DNA of 64,000 bases, taken from contig JAYPQE010000003.1 of NCBI GenBank assembly GCA_038131795.1, forward strand, positions 186,001 to 250,000, given 5' to 3'. This stretch comes from Eutrophobius brisbanensis. Lineage in GTDB: Bacteria > Pseudomonadota > Gammaproteobacteria > Eutrophobiales > Eutrophobiaceae. The notes under the pieces were generated by a model. That model did no database searches. It had not been told where the DNA came from and saw only the letters and a list, made by a program, of their open reading frames with translations. Positions 53,335-61,395 of this stretch are shown piece after piece (the stretch's first letter is position 1; the number at the start of each line of letters is the position of its first letter). A program made the position numbers and the translations under genes.

Positions 53335-54646
53335 CAACGATATAAAATTTATCCACTGGTTCAGGTCAGCGTCACCCTACATCCGGGTGCATAAAGGTAA
53401 GACCTTTGTGATTCATATGGATGACAGTGTGATTGAATCCGAAAACTTTACTGGCCTGGTGCACGATCTTGCGCTGTTGAACAGTCTGGAAATCAGGCTG
53501 GTCCTGGTCTACAGTACCCGGCATTCCATCGAGTCCCGCTTAAGTGACCATGTAGATGCCTCACACTATCATGCGGGCATTCGCATCACAGACGGTGAGA
53601 CCATGGAGGTCATAAAAGATGCGGCGGGCAAGCTGCGGGTGGAGATTGAAGCGGCATTGTCTGTAGGACTGGGCAATACGCCCATGTTAAATGCCAAGGT
53701 CATTATTTCTTCAGGTAACTATGTCCGGGCCAAGCCCATGGGTGTGGTTGAGGGTGTCGATTACTTATACACGGGCACGGTCAGATCCGTTGAAATTGAA
53801 ACCATTAATAAGCAACTGGATGCCAATGAGATTGTTCTCATACCGCCTCTGGGGTATTCGGTAACCGGTGATGTCTTTAACCTGCAGGCCACGGCCCTGG
53901 CCCGGGATGTGGCCTCAAAACTGAATGCCGATAAAATCATCTACCTGTCCAATACGGATGGAATCTCAGATCAGGCAGGGAAGCTCATTAAGGAAATGAT
54001 CGTCACAGAGGCAAAAAAGTATCTCCTGGAAAATAAAATCCCTGATGAAAAGGAGCAGCAGCTTCTCTCACATGCAGTTAATGCCTGTAAAAAAGGTGTG
54101 GACCGTGTGCATATAATCAATTCATCCTATGATGGCGGACTTATACAGGAATTGTTTTCTCGCGATGGGGTTGGCACCATGGTCAGCAGTACCTCATTTG
54201 ATGATTTACGTCAGGCCACGGCGGATGATATTTCCGGTATCCTGGAGCTGATTGTCCCGCTTGAGAAATCTGGTGTGCTGGTGGAGCGATCGCGTGAAAA
54301 ACTGGAACTGGAAATCGGTAATTTTACTGTTATGTTAAGGGATGATGTCATCATTGGCTGCGGTGCACTCTATCTGTATGACAAGGAAAAGACGGCAGAA
54401 GTGGCCTGTTTGGTAATACACAGTGATTATAATAATTCCGGCAGGGGAGAGCAGGTCTATTCCATCCTGGAACAACGGGCCAGGGAAAATAGTATTGATA
54501 GTATCTTTGTACTCACAACCCAGGCGGAGCACTGGTTCAGAGAGCTGGGATTTGAAGAGACCTCTGTAGAGAAATTGCCAGTAGAAAAGAAAGAATTATA
54601 TAATTTCAAACGAAATTCAAAAATCTTCATTAAAAATTTAAATTGA
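53327..54646 (+). CDS. argA: N-acetylglutamate synthase
   Basis: A 439-residue ArgA with an N-terminal amino-acid-kinase-like domain (HKGKTFVIHMDDSVIE, GVDYLYTGTVRSVE) that binds arginine as feedback inhibitor, and a C-terminal GNAT domain (ACLVIHSDYNNSGRGEQVY, FVLTTQAEHWFRELGFEE) that transfers the acetyl group. This is the classical gamma/betaproteobacterial form. It overlaps argE by eight bases, so the two arginine genes are coupled. A lone heptad-like trace follows the stop. Confidence 0.94.
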   Translation: MSNNDIKFIHWFRSASPYIRVHKGKTFVIHMDDSVIESENFTGLVHDLALLNSLEIRLVLVYSTRHSIESRLSDHVDASHYHAGIRITDGETMEVIKDAAGKLRVEIEAALSVGLGNTPMLNAKVIISSGNYVRAKPMGVVEGVDYLYTGTVRSVEIETINKQLDANEIVLIPPLGYSVTGDVFNLQATALARDVASKLNADKIIYLSNTDGISDQAGKLIKEMIVTEAKKYLLENKIPDEKEQQLLSHAVNACKKGVDRVHIINSSYDGGLIQELFSRDGVGTMVSSTSFDDLRQATADDISGILELIVPLEKSGVLVERSREKLELEIGNFTVMLRDDVIIGCGALYLYDKEKTAEVACLVIHSDYNNSGRGEQVYSILEQRARENSIDSIFVLTTQAEHWFRELGFEETSVEKLPVEKKELYNFKRNSKIFIKNLN

Positions 54647-54648
54647 GA

Positions 54649-54662
54649 TCTCACTCCTAAAT
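54649..54662 (-). repeat. Possible decayed GTNAGGN trace
   Basis: TCTCACTCCTAAATT, read on the minus strand, contains TTAGGAGTGAG, about two heptad units. It follows the argA stop but lies in the antisense orientation, unlike most other arrays here. It may be a single surviving arm. Confidence 0.3.
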
Positions 54663-54675
54663 TTCCTGAATTACC

Positions 54676-55743
54676 ATGCCATCCATAGAAAACATTAATG
54701 TTGAAGAAATGGAACTCCAGGGCTTTTCCCGCAGCATTGCGGAACTGGAATGGCTGCTACTAATCCTCTCCATGCTGTATTATGTTTCGCCTGGTGCAAT
54801 CATTGCAGATGCATGGAAACTGGTCAGTGCCATGATCTTATTTGCTTTTTTTACATTGGCTTTTCATTATTTCAATTTTTTCAGGAAGGAAAGTAAATGG
54901 AAAATTGCAGTAGAAACCTGGGCAATGTTGTTATTTATCAGCTGGATAGTCTATTTCACGGGAGGTGTATATAGTCCATTATTAAACCTGTATCTTCTGG
55001 TCATTATTGCCAGTGCCCTCACACTGGGTAAAACCACAACCTTACTGGAATTTGCACTCATTACCTGCCTGTATCTGTATATGGGATACCCCATATACGC
55101 CAGTGATACTTTTTCAATGAATAACTTTATTCAGCTGATGGTGATGTTTGCCCCATTTTTACTGGTGGGATATATCACCACGATGTTGTCTGCAGATGTC
55201 AAACATGGCCGTAAGCTTTTGCAGTTACTTTCAGAGACTGACGAGCTGACAGGCATGCATAACCGGCGTTCGCTGGTATCTGCACTTGAAAATGAAATGG
55301 AAAGGGCGTTGCGTACGGACAAGCCATTTACCCTGATGCAGGTGGATGCCGATAGTCTCAAAACCGTTAACGATTCACATGGCCATGAAGCAGGGGACAA
55401 GCTACTCAAACACCTAAGCACAATCCTGGAAGATTCATGTCGTGCCTATGATGTTCTTGCCAGGATAGGGGGCGATGAATTTATTGTCCTTTTGCTAGGA
55501 ATAAACACAGAAAGTGCCAGACCCATCGCTGAGAGGATACGTAAGGCCGTCGAGAATTCATCATTCGATTATAAAGGCAACCAGGTGAGTTCAACTGTGA
55601 GTATAGGTCTGGCTAGTTTTCCTGACACGTCGAATAATATCGATGAACTGATGGAAAAGGCAGATAAGGCCATGTATCAGAGTAAGACGGAAGGTAGAAA
55701 CAGGGTAACCGTGTTTACCCGTCCACACGTCCAGCCTGCCTGA
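54676..55743 (+). CDS. Membrane diguanylate cyclase (GGDEF)
   Basis: A 355-residue protein with about five or six N-terminal membrane helices (25-175) and a C-terminal GGDEF domain (about 185-350). The active site is GGDEF (265-269), intact. An I-site RAYD (256-259) sits five residues upstream, so c-di-GMP feedback inhibition is expected. ETDELTGMHNRR is the usual domain start. The membrane part is a MASE-like sensor that I cannot assign. It converges with clpA, 27 bases apart. Confidence 0.92.
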   Translation: MPSIENINVEEMELQGFSRSIAELEWLLLILSMLYYVSPGAIIADAWKLVSAMILFAFFTLAFHYFNFFRKESKWKIAVETWAMLLFISWIVYFTGGVYSPLLNLYLLVIIASALTLGKTTTLLEFALITCLYLYMGYPIYASDTFSMNNFIQLMVMFAPFLLVGYITTMLSADVKHGRKLLQLLSETDELTGMHNRRSLVSALENEMERALRTDKPFTLMQVDADSLKTVNDSHGHEAGDKLLKHLSTILEDSCRAYDVLARIGGDEFIVLLLGINTESARPIAERIRKAVENSSFDYKGNQVSSTVSIGLASFPDTSNNIDELMEKADKAMYQSKTEGRNRVTVFTRPHVQPA

Positions 55744-55770
55744 TAAATCCTTCTAAAAGTACAGAGTTTA

Positions 55771-58041
55771 TCAGCTTGTGGTATCTTCGAGTTCCTTGTT
55801 CAGGATCTCAATGGCAAGTTCATCGTTCTTTTCAGTGATGATGATATGACCGCCATGTTCCAGCTTGCCGAACAACAGCTCCTCCGCAAGGGGCTTTTTA
55901 ATCTTGTCCTGAATAATCCTGGCCATGGGTCTTGCCCCCATGACCTTGTCGTAACCATTGGTCCCAAGCCATACCCGGGCAGATTCATCCACATCAATGA
56001 TGACTTTCTTGTCGTCCAGCTGGGCCTGTAGTTCTACCAGAAATTTGTCGACGACGTTTTGAATGGTCACCGGATCCAGTGGATTAAATTCAATAATGGC
56101 ATCCAGGCGGTTGCGAAATTCCGGGCTGAAGACCTTCTTGATGACTTCCATGGCATCTGACTTGTGGTCCTGGGGCGTAAATCCCATGGACGGTCGGCTG
56201 ATACGATCAGCGCCGGCATTGGTTGTCATGACGATAATGACATTTCTAAAGTCAGTCTTGCGGCCATTGGTGTCTGTCAGGGTCCCGTGGTCCATGACCT
56301 GTAATAGCAGGTTGAAGACGTCAGGGTGGGCCTTTTCCATCTCATCCAGTAATAACACCGAGTGAGGATGTTTGGTTATGGAGTCTGTTAACAGACCGCC
56401 CTGGTCAAATCCGACATAACCGGGAGGGGCACCGATTAATCTGGAGACGGTATGGCGTTCCATGTATTCAGACATGTCAAACCGTATTAATTCGATTCCC
56501 ATGATCTTGGCCAGTTGCCTTGTCACCTCGGTCTTACCAACACCGGTGGGACCGGCAAACAGGAAAGCACCGATGGGGGTCTGCGGGTTACCCAGGCCGG
56601 TGCGGGACATCTTAATGGCCGAAGACAGGGTCTCAATGGCATTGTCCTGACCGAACACAACCATCTTAAGATTGCGTTCCAGGTTTTTCATGACGTCCTT
56701 ATCGGTACTGTTGACCGTCTTGGGCGGGATGCGGGCGACCTTGGCCACGATGTTCTCGATATCATGAACACCAACTGTTTTTTTGCGTTTAGATGGCGCA
56801 AGCAGACGCTGCGATGCCCCTGCCTCATCGATGATATCAATGGCCTTGTCTGGCAGGTGGCGATCGGTAATGTATCTGTCTGTCAGGACCACCGCCGAGC
56901 GTAACGCCTGGTTGGTGTATTTAATGTTGTGATGTTCCTCAAACCGCTGTTTTAACCCCTGGAGAATCTTTATAGTCTCATCGATTGATGGCTCCGTGAC
57001 ATCTATCTTCTGGAAACGCCTGGACAGTGCACGATCTTTTTCAAAGATGCCGCGGTATTCCTGGTAGGTTGTGGAACCGATACATTTCATGTCCCCGGAT
57101 GCGAGAACCGGTTTGATGATGTTGGAGGCATCCATCACTCCACCGGATGCGGCGCCAGCACCAATAATCATGTGGATTTCATCAATGAACAGGATGGATC
57201 CCTCCTGTTTTTTTAATTGATTGATAACACCTTTGAGACGTTTTTCAAAATCCCCACGGTACTTGGTCCCGGCCAACAGCGCGCCAAGGTCCAGGGCATA
57301 GATTGTGGAGTCCAGCAGGACTTCAGGCACTTCCTTATCGACTATTTTTTTGGCCAGACCTTCTGCAATAGCAGTTTTACCAACACCGGCTTCACCTACA
57401 TATAGGGGATTATTTTTTCTTCGTCGACACAGGATTTGTATAGTTCTTTCGACTTCCAGTTCGCGACCAATCAGGGGATCAATCTTCCCGGCCCTGGCCT
57501 GTTCATTGAGATTGGTGGCATAGGCCTCCAGTGGGCTATTTGCATTTTCGTCTTCCTGTCCGTCTTCATCTATGGAGATATCGTCCAGGCTTTCTGATTC
57601 ATTATCGGCAATCTTGGTTATTCCGTGGGAAATATAATTCACCACATCCAGGCGGGCGATATTCTGCCGGCTCAAAAAGTAGACGGCATGGGATTCACGC
57701 TCTCCGAATATGGCAACCAGGACATTGGCCCCGGTGACTTCCTTACGTCCGGTAGATTGAACATGGAACACTGCCCGTTGCAGTACCCGTTGGAATCCCA
57801 GGGTCGGTTGGGTTTCCCGTTCATCGTCATCATCCAGTACGGGTGAATTTTCACTAATGAACATGGAAAGTTCATTATGCAGGGAGTTCAGGTTTGCACC
57901 ACAGGCTTTTAGCACATTGACAGCGGACTGGTTATCCAGTAACGCAAGCAACAGGTGTTCAACCGTCATGAACTCATGACGTTGTTCCCGTGCCTGCTGG
58001 AAGGCATCATTTAGCGTATGTTCTAGCTCTTTATCTAACAT
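55771..58041 (-). CDS. clpA: ATP-dependent Clp protease ATP-binding subunit ClpA
   Basis: 756 residues from the ATG at 58041 (MLDKELEHTLNDAF, the ClpA N-domain); an ATG eight codons upstream is not conserved. Two AAA+ modules carry GEAGVGKTAIAEG and GPTGVGKTEVTRQ Walker A motifs, and the IGL-type loop region for ClpP contact is expected in the second. It unfolds substrates for ClpP. It follows clpS, which delivers N-end-rule substrates, by two bases. clpP is not in the window. Confidence 0.97.
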   Translation of the reverse strand: MLDKELEHTLNDAFQQAREQRHEFMTVEHLLLALLDNQSAVNVLKACGANLNSLHNELSMFISENSPVLDDDDERETQPTLGFQRVLQRAVFHVQSTGRKEVTGANVLVAIFGERESHAVYFLSRQNIARLDVVNYISHGITKIADNESESLDDISIDEDGQEDENANSPLEAYATNLNEQARAGKIDPLIGRELEVERTIQILCRRRKNNPLYVGEAGVGKTAIAEGLAKKIVDKEVPEVLLDSTIYALDLGALLAGTKYRGDFEKRLKGVINQLKKQEGSILFIDEIHMIIGAGAASGGVMDASNIIKPVLASGDMKCIGSTTYQEYRGIFEKDRALSRRFQKIDVTEPSIDETIKILQGLKQRFEEHHNIKYTNQALRSAVVLTDRYITDRHLPDKAIDIIDEAGASQRLLAPSKRKKTVGVHDIENIVAKVARIPPKTVNSTDKDVMKNLERNLKMVVFGQDNAIETLSSAIKMSRTGLGNPQTPIGAFLFAGPTGVGKTEVTRQLAKIMGIELIRFDMSEYMERHTVSRLIGAPPGYVGFDQGGLLTDSITKHPHSVLLLDEMEKAHPDVFNLLLQVMDHGTLTDTNGRKTDFRNVIIVMTTNAGADRISRPSMGFTPQDHKSDAMEVIKKVFSPEFRNRLDAIIEFNPLDPVTIQNVVDKFLVELQAQLDDKKVIIDVDESARVWLGTNGYDKVMGARPMARIIQDKIKKPLAEELLFGKLEHGGHIIITEKNDELAIEILNKELEDTTS

Positions 58042-58043
58042 AA

Positions 58044-58361
58044 TCAGGCCTTTTCCATTGTACACAATAATGGATGATTGTTTTCACGAGAATAATTATT
58101 TACCTGTTCTACTTTCGTTTCAGCTATTTCATGGGTAAAAATACCACAAATACCCCTGCCCCGGGTATGGACTTCCAGCATGATGCGGGTGGAAGTTTCC
58201 CTGTCCAGACTGAAAAAACTTTCCAGGATGTGTACCACAAACTCCATGGGGGTATAGTCATCATTGATTAATATGACTTTATATAAAGGTGGACGTTTGA
58301 GCTTGGGCTTTGCTTCCTGCAGTGCCAGTCCTTCGTCTTGTTCGTGTTGGTTGTCAGACAT
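58044..58361 (-). CDS. clpS: ClpS adaptor protein
   Basis: A 105-residue adaptor that delivers N-degron proteins to ClpA. The core KLKRPPLYKVILINDDYTPMEFVVHIL with the NDDYTPMEFV signature, and TRIMLEVHTRGRGICGIFTHEIAETK, are diagnostic. The order clpS-clpA is the standard gammaproteobacterial one. Confidence 0.96.
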   Translation of the reverse strand: MSDNQHEQDEGLALQEAKPKLKRPPLYKVILINDDYTPMEFVVHILESFFSLDRETSTRIMLEVHTRGRGICGIFTHEIAETKVEQVNNYSRENNHPLLCTMEKA

Positions 58362-58496
58362 TTACCTTTTACCTGAAAATCCTCTCTATCTGGTTATTAG
58401 ATTATACAATATCCAAAAAATTTCAAAGCGAGGAAAAAATAGTGATTTTATAAAAAGATAATGATTATGACTTAATTACTGTCTTAATATAGCCTC

Positions 58497-59153
58497 ATGA
58501 ATTTCAGAGATAAAGTTTATGCCAGGTTAAAACTGTTATATACCAGGGAGCCGCAGGTATTTCCTTTTGCACAGTTGCCCGCCAAATACCGTACTGCGGC
58601 TGTACTGATTCCGTTATGGGCGGACGGACATGGCAATGTCAATATCGCCTTTACTCAACGATCAACAGCCTTGCCATCTCACCAGGGACAGGTGTCGTTT
58701 CCGGGTGGCGGATCTGACCCTGATGATGATTCCATTGAAATGACTGCGCTACGTGAACTAAATGAAGAATTGGGAATACAACAGGAAGAGGTTTCCATTA
58801 TGGGCAGGTTGGATGATGCCTGGAGTCGGTTTGGGTTCCATATCACGCCGTACGTGGGGTGGTTAGATGGGCAGCCGGAGTTTATACCCGATATGAATGA
58901 AGTGGATAAGATCATAACCGCAGATATACAACAACTAATGAAGCCGGGGGTTACCTGTACTCATGAATTTACCGTGAACGGTATTCCAAGGACCTCTCAG
59001 GCCTTTGACTGGGAAGGTGGGTATGTATGGGGTGTCACCGCAGACCTGCTACTCGAACTGCTGTTGTGGATTAGAGAGGAACCGTCTAACCGAGGTGAGT
59101 TCAGGTTATCTGCTATGAAGCAGTATATGGAGTTGGAGAGGAGTGAGGAGTAA
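58497..59153 (+). CDS. nudL: CoA pyrophosphatase-like NUDIX hydrolase (NudL type)
   Basis: A 218-residue NUDIX protein of the CoA-diphosphatase (NudL/YeaB) group. The extra upstream signature LPSHQGQVSFPGGGSDPDDD is followed by the Nudix box ending LRELNEELGIQQEEV. It would hydrolyse CoA and derivatives. The last residues, E-R-S-E-E-stop, are encoded by a GTNAGGN array, so its C-terminus may have been trimmed or extended by the repeat. Confidence 0.86.
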   Translation: MNFRDKVYARLKLLYTREPQVFPFAQLPAKYRTAAVLIPLWADGHGNVNIAFTQRSTALPSHQGQVSFPGGGSDPDDDSIEMTALRELNEELGIQQEEVSIMGRLDDAWSRFGFHITPYVGWLDGQPEFIPDMNEVDKIITADIQQLMKPGVTCTHEFTVNGIPRTSQAFDWEGGYVWGVTADLLLELLLWIREEPSNRGEFRLSAMKQYMELERSEE

Positions 59154-59284
59154 AGAGTAAGGAGAAAGGAGAAATATACATTTAAAAACGCTGACAGGAT
59201 TAAAAGGATTTTTAAGGATAATCAGGAAGTAATAAGATAGATTGAAGAGCCATTGACACTTAACTCCTCACCCCTTATTCCTCT
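59138..59284. repeat. Inverted GTNAGGN arms with an AGGATTAACA-like core, nudL / dapE
   Basis: The left arm (59138-59173) is sense to nudL and contains its stop. The right arm (59262-59284), read on the minus strand, contains the dapE stop followed by GGGGTGAGGAGTTAAG. Between them, 59191-59225 carries CTGACAGGATTAAAAGGAT and TTTTTAAGGATAATCAGG, a degenerate AGGATTAACA-family piece with no clear inverted arm. The 121-base gap has no gene. Confidence 0.8.
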
Positions 59285-60402
59285 CCCAGCAGGTTTTCCA
59301 TAATCCGGTAATAAATCTCCGCGAGCCTCTCCAGGTCTTCCACCTTCACGCATTCATTGACCTTATGAATGGTCTCGTTGACCGGGCCTATTTCAACCAC
59401 CTCTGCCCCGGTGGGGGCGACGAAGCGACCGTCAGATGTTCCACCGGAGGTAGACAACTGGGTATCGTGTCCAGTAACAGTCTGAACGGCCTGGGTGGCA
59501 GCGCTAACAAGCTCACCTGAACTCGTTAAGAACGGTTTGCTGGAGGGTAACCAGGACAGTTCATAATTAAGATCATAGCTGCCCAGTATTTTTTCAATGG
59601 TTGATTGTATAGTGGATTCAGTGGTCTCAGTACAATACCTGATATTAAAGCGGATATGTACGTCACCTGGGATCACATTGTCTGCACCGGTACCGGCATT
59701 GAAGTTCGATACCTGCAAGCTGGAGGGGTCATAAAACTCATTGCCATTGTCCCAGCTGAATTTACAGATTTCATTGAGTGCAGGCAGGATCTCATGGATC
59801 GGGTTACGTGCCCGGTCTGGATAGGCAACATGGCCCTGAATGCCGTCAATTTTGAGAATACCTGTCAGCGATCCCCTGCGCCCCACTTTGATTGTGTCAC
59901 CAACCTGCGAGGCGCTGGTAGGTTCACCGACCACACACCAGTTAATATTTTCACCCCGGGCGCTTAAGTGATCGATGACCCGGGTGGTCCCATTAATGGC
60001 AATTCCTTCCTCATCCGACGTCAACAGCAGTGCAATACGTCCCTTGTGATCTGGATTCTCCATAGCGAAACGTTGCAGTGCGATGATCATGGCGGCAATG
60101 CTGCCCTTCATATCGGCGGCACCCCGGCCATATAAATAACCGTCTTTTACCACTGGTGAAAAGGGTGATGTAAGCCATTCTTGTTCCGGACCCGGCGGGA
60201 CCACATCTGTGTGTCCCAGAAAACACAATAGTGGCCCCTCATTGCCATGAATAATCCATAGATTACTCACATCCTCAAAATTCAGGCGTGTTGCGCTAAA
60301 GCCATTGGGTTCAAGCTGTTCACAGACGAGTTCCATACAACCCTTGTCATCCGGTGTAACAGATGGCAGCGATATCAGTTTTTTTGCGAGTTCAAGGACC
60401 AT
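59275..60402 (-). CDS. dapE: Succinyl-diaminopimelate desuccinylase
   Basis: A 375-residue M20 zinc hydrolase of lysine and peptidoglycan precursor synthesis. DapE motifs are LLCFLGHTDVVPPGPEQEW, YGRGAADMKGSIAAM, LLTSDEEGIAINGT and STSGGTSDGRFVAPTGAEVVEIGPVNETIHKVNE, a clear DapE (not ArgE) C-terminus. The final G-E-E-stop is formed inside a GTNAGGN arm. Confidence 0.94.
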   Translation of the reverse strand: MVLELAKKLISLPSVTPDDKGCMELVCEQLEPNGFSATRLNFEDVSNLWIIHGNEGPLLCFLGHTDVVPPGPEQEWLTSPFSPVVKDGYLYGRGAADMKGSIAAMIIALQRFAMENPDHKGRIALLLTSDEEGIAINGTTRVIDHLSARGENINWCVVGEPTSASQVGDTIKVGRRGSLTGILKIDGIQGHVAYPDRARNPIHEILPALNEICKFSWDNGNEFYDPSSLQVSNFNAGTGADNVIPGDVHIRFNIRYCTETTESTIQSTIEKILGSYDLNYELSWLPSSKPFLTSSGELVSAATQAVQTVTGHDTQLSTSGGTSDGRFVAPTGAEVVEIGPVNETIHKVNECVKVEDLERLAEIYYRIMENLLGEE

Positions 60403-60482
60403 GGCTATAGCTTAAAAAAATTTTTGATGAATCTACAGGGATGGTGACAAAAGTCAATATTATGAGCTATGCAGGGAGATGA

Positions 60483-61076
60483 TTATTGGGTGGTATCCGG
60501 ACGGTTATAAATCCTTTTAACTTTTATAGGTTCAGCAAAGGATGACGGGTTCAACTCCAGGGTCACTGTCAGGGTGTCTACCGTAGTCTCTATTATTTCA
60601 TAGATCCAGCCACCATCCCGTGCCCGAGTTTCAATGATCAGGCGTTCGTTGTCCCAGGATGCAAATGAAAAATCCTGGTTATCACCTGCTATGGTCCCGC
60701 TGGCACTGACCACACGTTTGCGATTGTCAGAATGAAACACCCGCTCGAACCCGTCATCGTATATCAGTTGAAATTCGGGGGGGTGATATTGAAAATGCAG
60801 GGAATCATCATAGGAAATGTGGTCATAAATGGCATGTTCTTTAGGACCACCCCGGTATCGACCTTTACCTTTCTTATCTGTCCTGGGTATTCGCCCCCCG
60901 GCGGCCTTGATGGCAATCTCTACCTGTAGATCAGTATCATCACTGAGTTCCTCATTGATTACCCAGTGACCAAGAAATGACTGGTAATTGGGGATATTGT
61001 CCTGTGCGATGACAGTGGGAGCAGATAAAACCAGGACGAATAGACAAAAAATTAGTTTGGAAAAATAAATCAACAT
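60483..61076 (-). CDS. Exported protein of unknown function
   Basis: A 197-residue protein with a signal peptide (about 1-24, ending VIA-QD). The mature part looks beta-rich, with SFLGHWVINEELSDDTDLQVEIAIKAAGG near the start, FQYHPPEFQLIYDDGFERVFHSDNRKRVVSASG in the middle, and a lipocalin-like or LolA-like impression that I cannot confirm. No catalytic motif is visible. It stands alone, with 80 bases to dapE downstream and a 319-base gap upstream to gltA. Confidence 0.6.
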   Translation of the reverse strand: MLIYFSKLIFCLFVLVLSAPTVIAQDNIPNYQSFLGHWVINEELSDDTDLQVEIAIKAAGGRIPRTDKKGKGRYRGGPKEHAIYDHISYDDSLHFQYHPPEFQLIYDDGFERVFHSDNRKRVVSASGTIAGDNQDFSFASWDNERLIIETRARDGGWIYEIIETTVDTLTVTLELNPSSFAEPIKVKRIYNRPDTTQ

Positions 61077-61395
61077 GATCCTGTTAAATTAACATGAACT
61101 TAAATCTTAAATAGATGCACTTGTTTTAGCAAATACATTTAACTTTATAAAAAATGAAAAAAATCCAATCTATCAGCGTCTTATATTGTTCTTAAACAGG
61201 CGTTTGTTGTACAAAACATTACAAACGCCATGCGGTGTCATGGCTGTGAAATTAAAATTATCTTATAATCCAAGGTGGTCAGGACTGCGCCATGGGTGTA
61301 TGCAGTTTGAGCTTAATATTTACTGAGTTGAACACGTTTAAAAATAAGACAAAAACAAAATATAAAATCTGTCGATTTTAATGTAAGGAAATAAA
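61077..61395. promoter_or_regulatory. Intergenic region upstream of gltA with a hairpin
   Basis: These 319 AT-rich bases hold no gene. A perfect nine-base inverted repeat, GGCGTTTGT / ACAAACGCC with a 13-base loop (61199-61229), is the main feature. A good -10 box, TATAAT (61264-61269), follows 35 bases later without a clear -35, which may point to an activator-dependent promoter for gltA. A Shine-Dalgarno-like GTAAGGA precedes the ATG. Confidence 0.4.
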
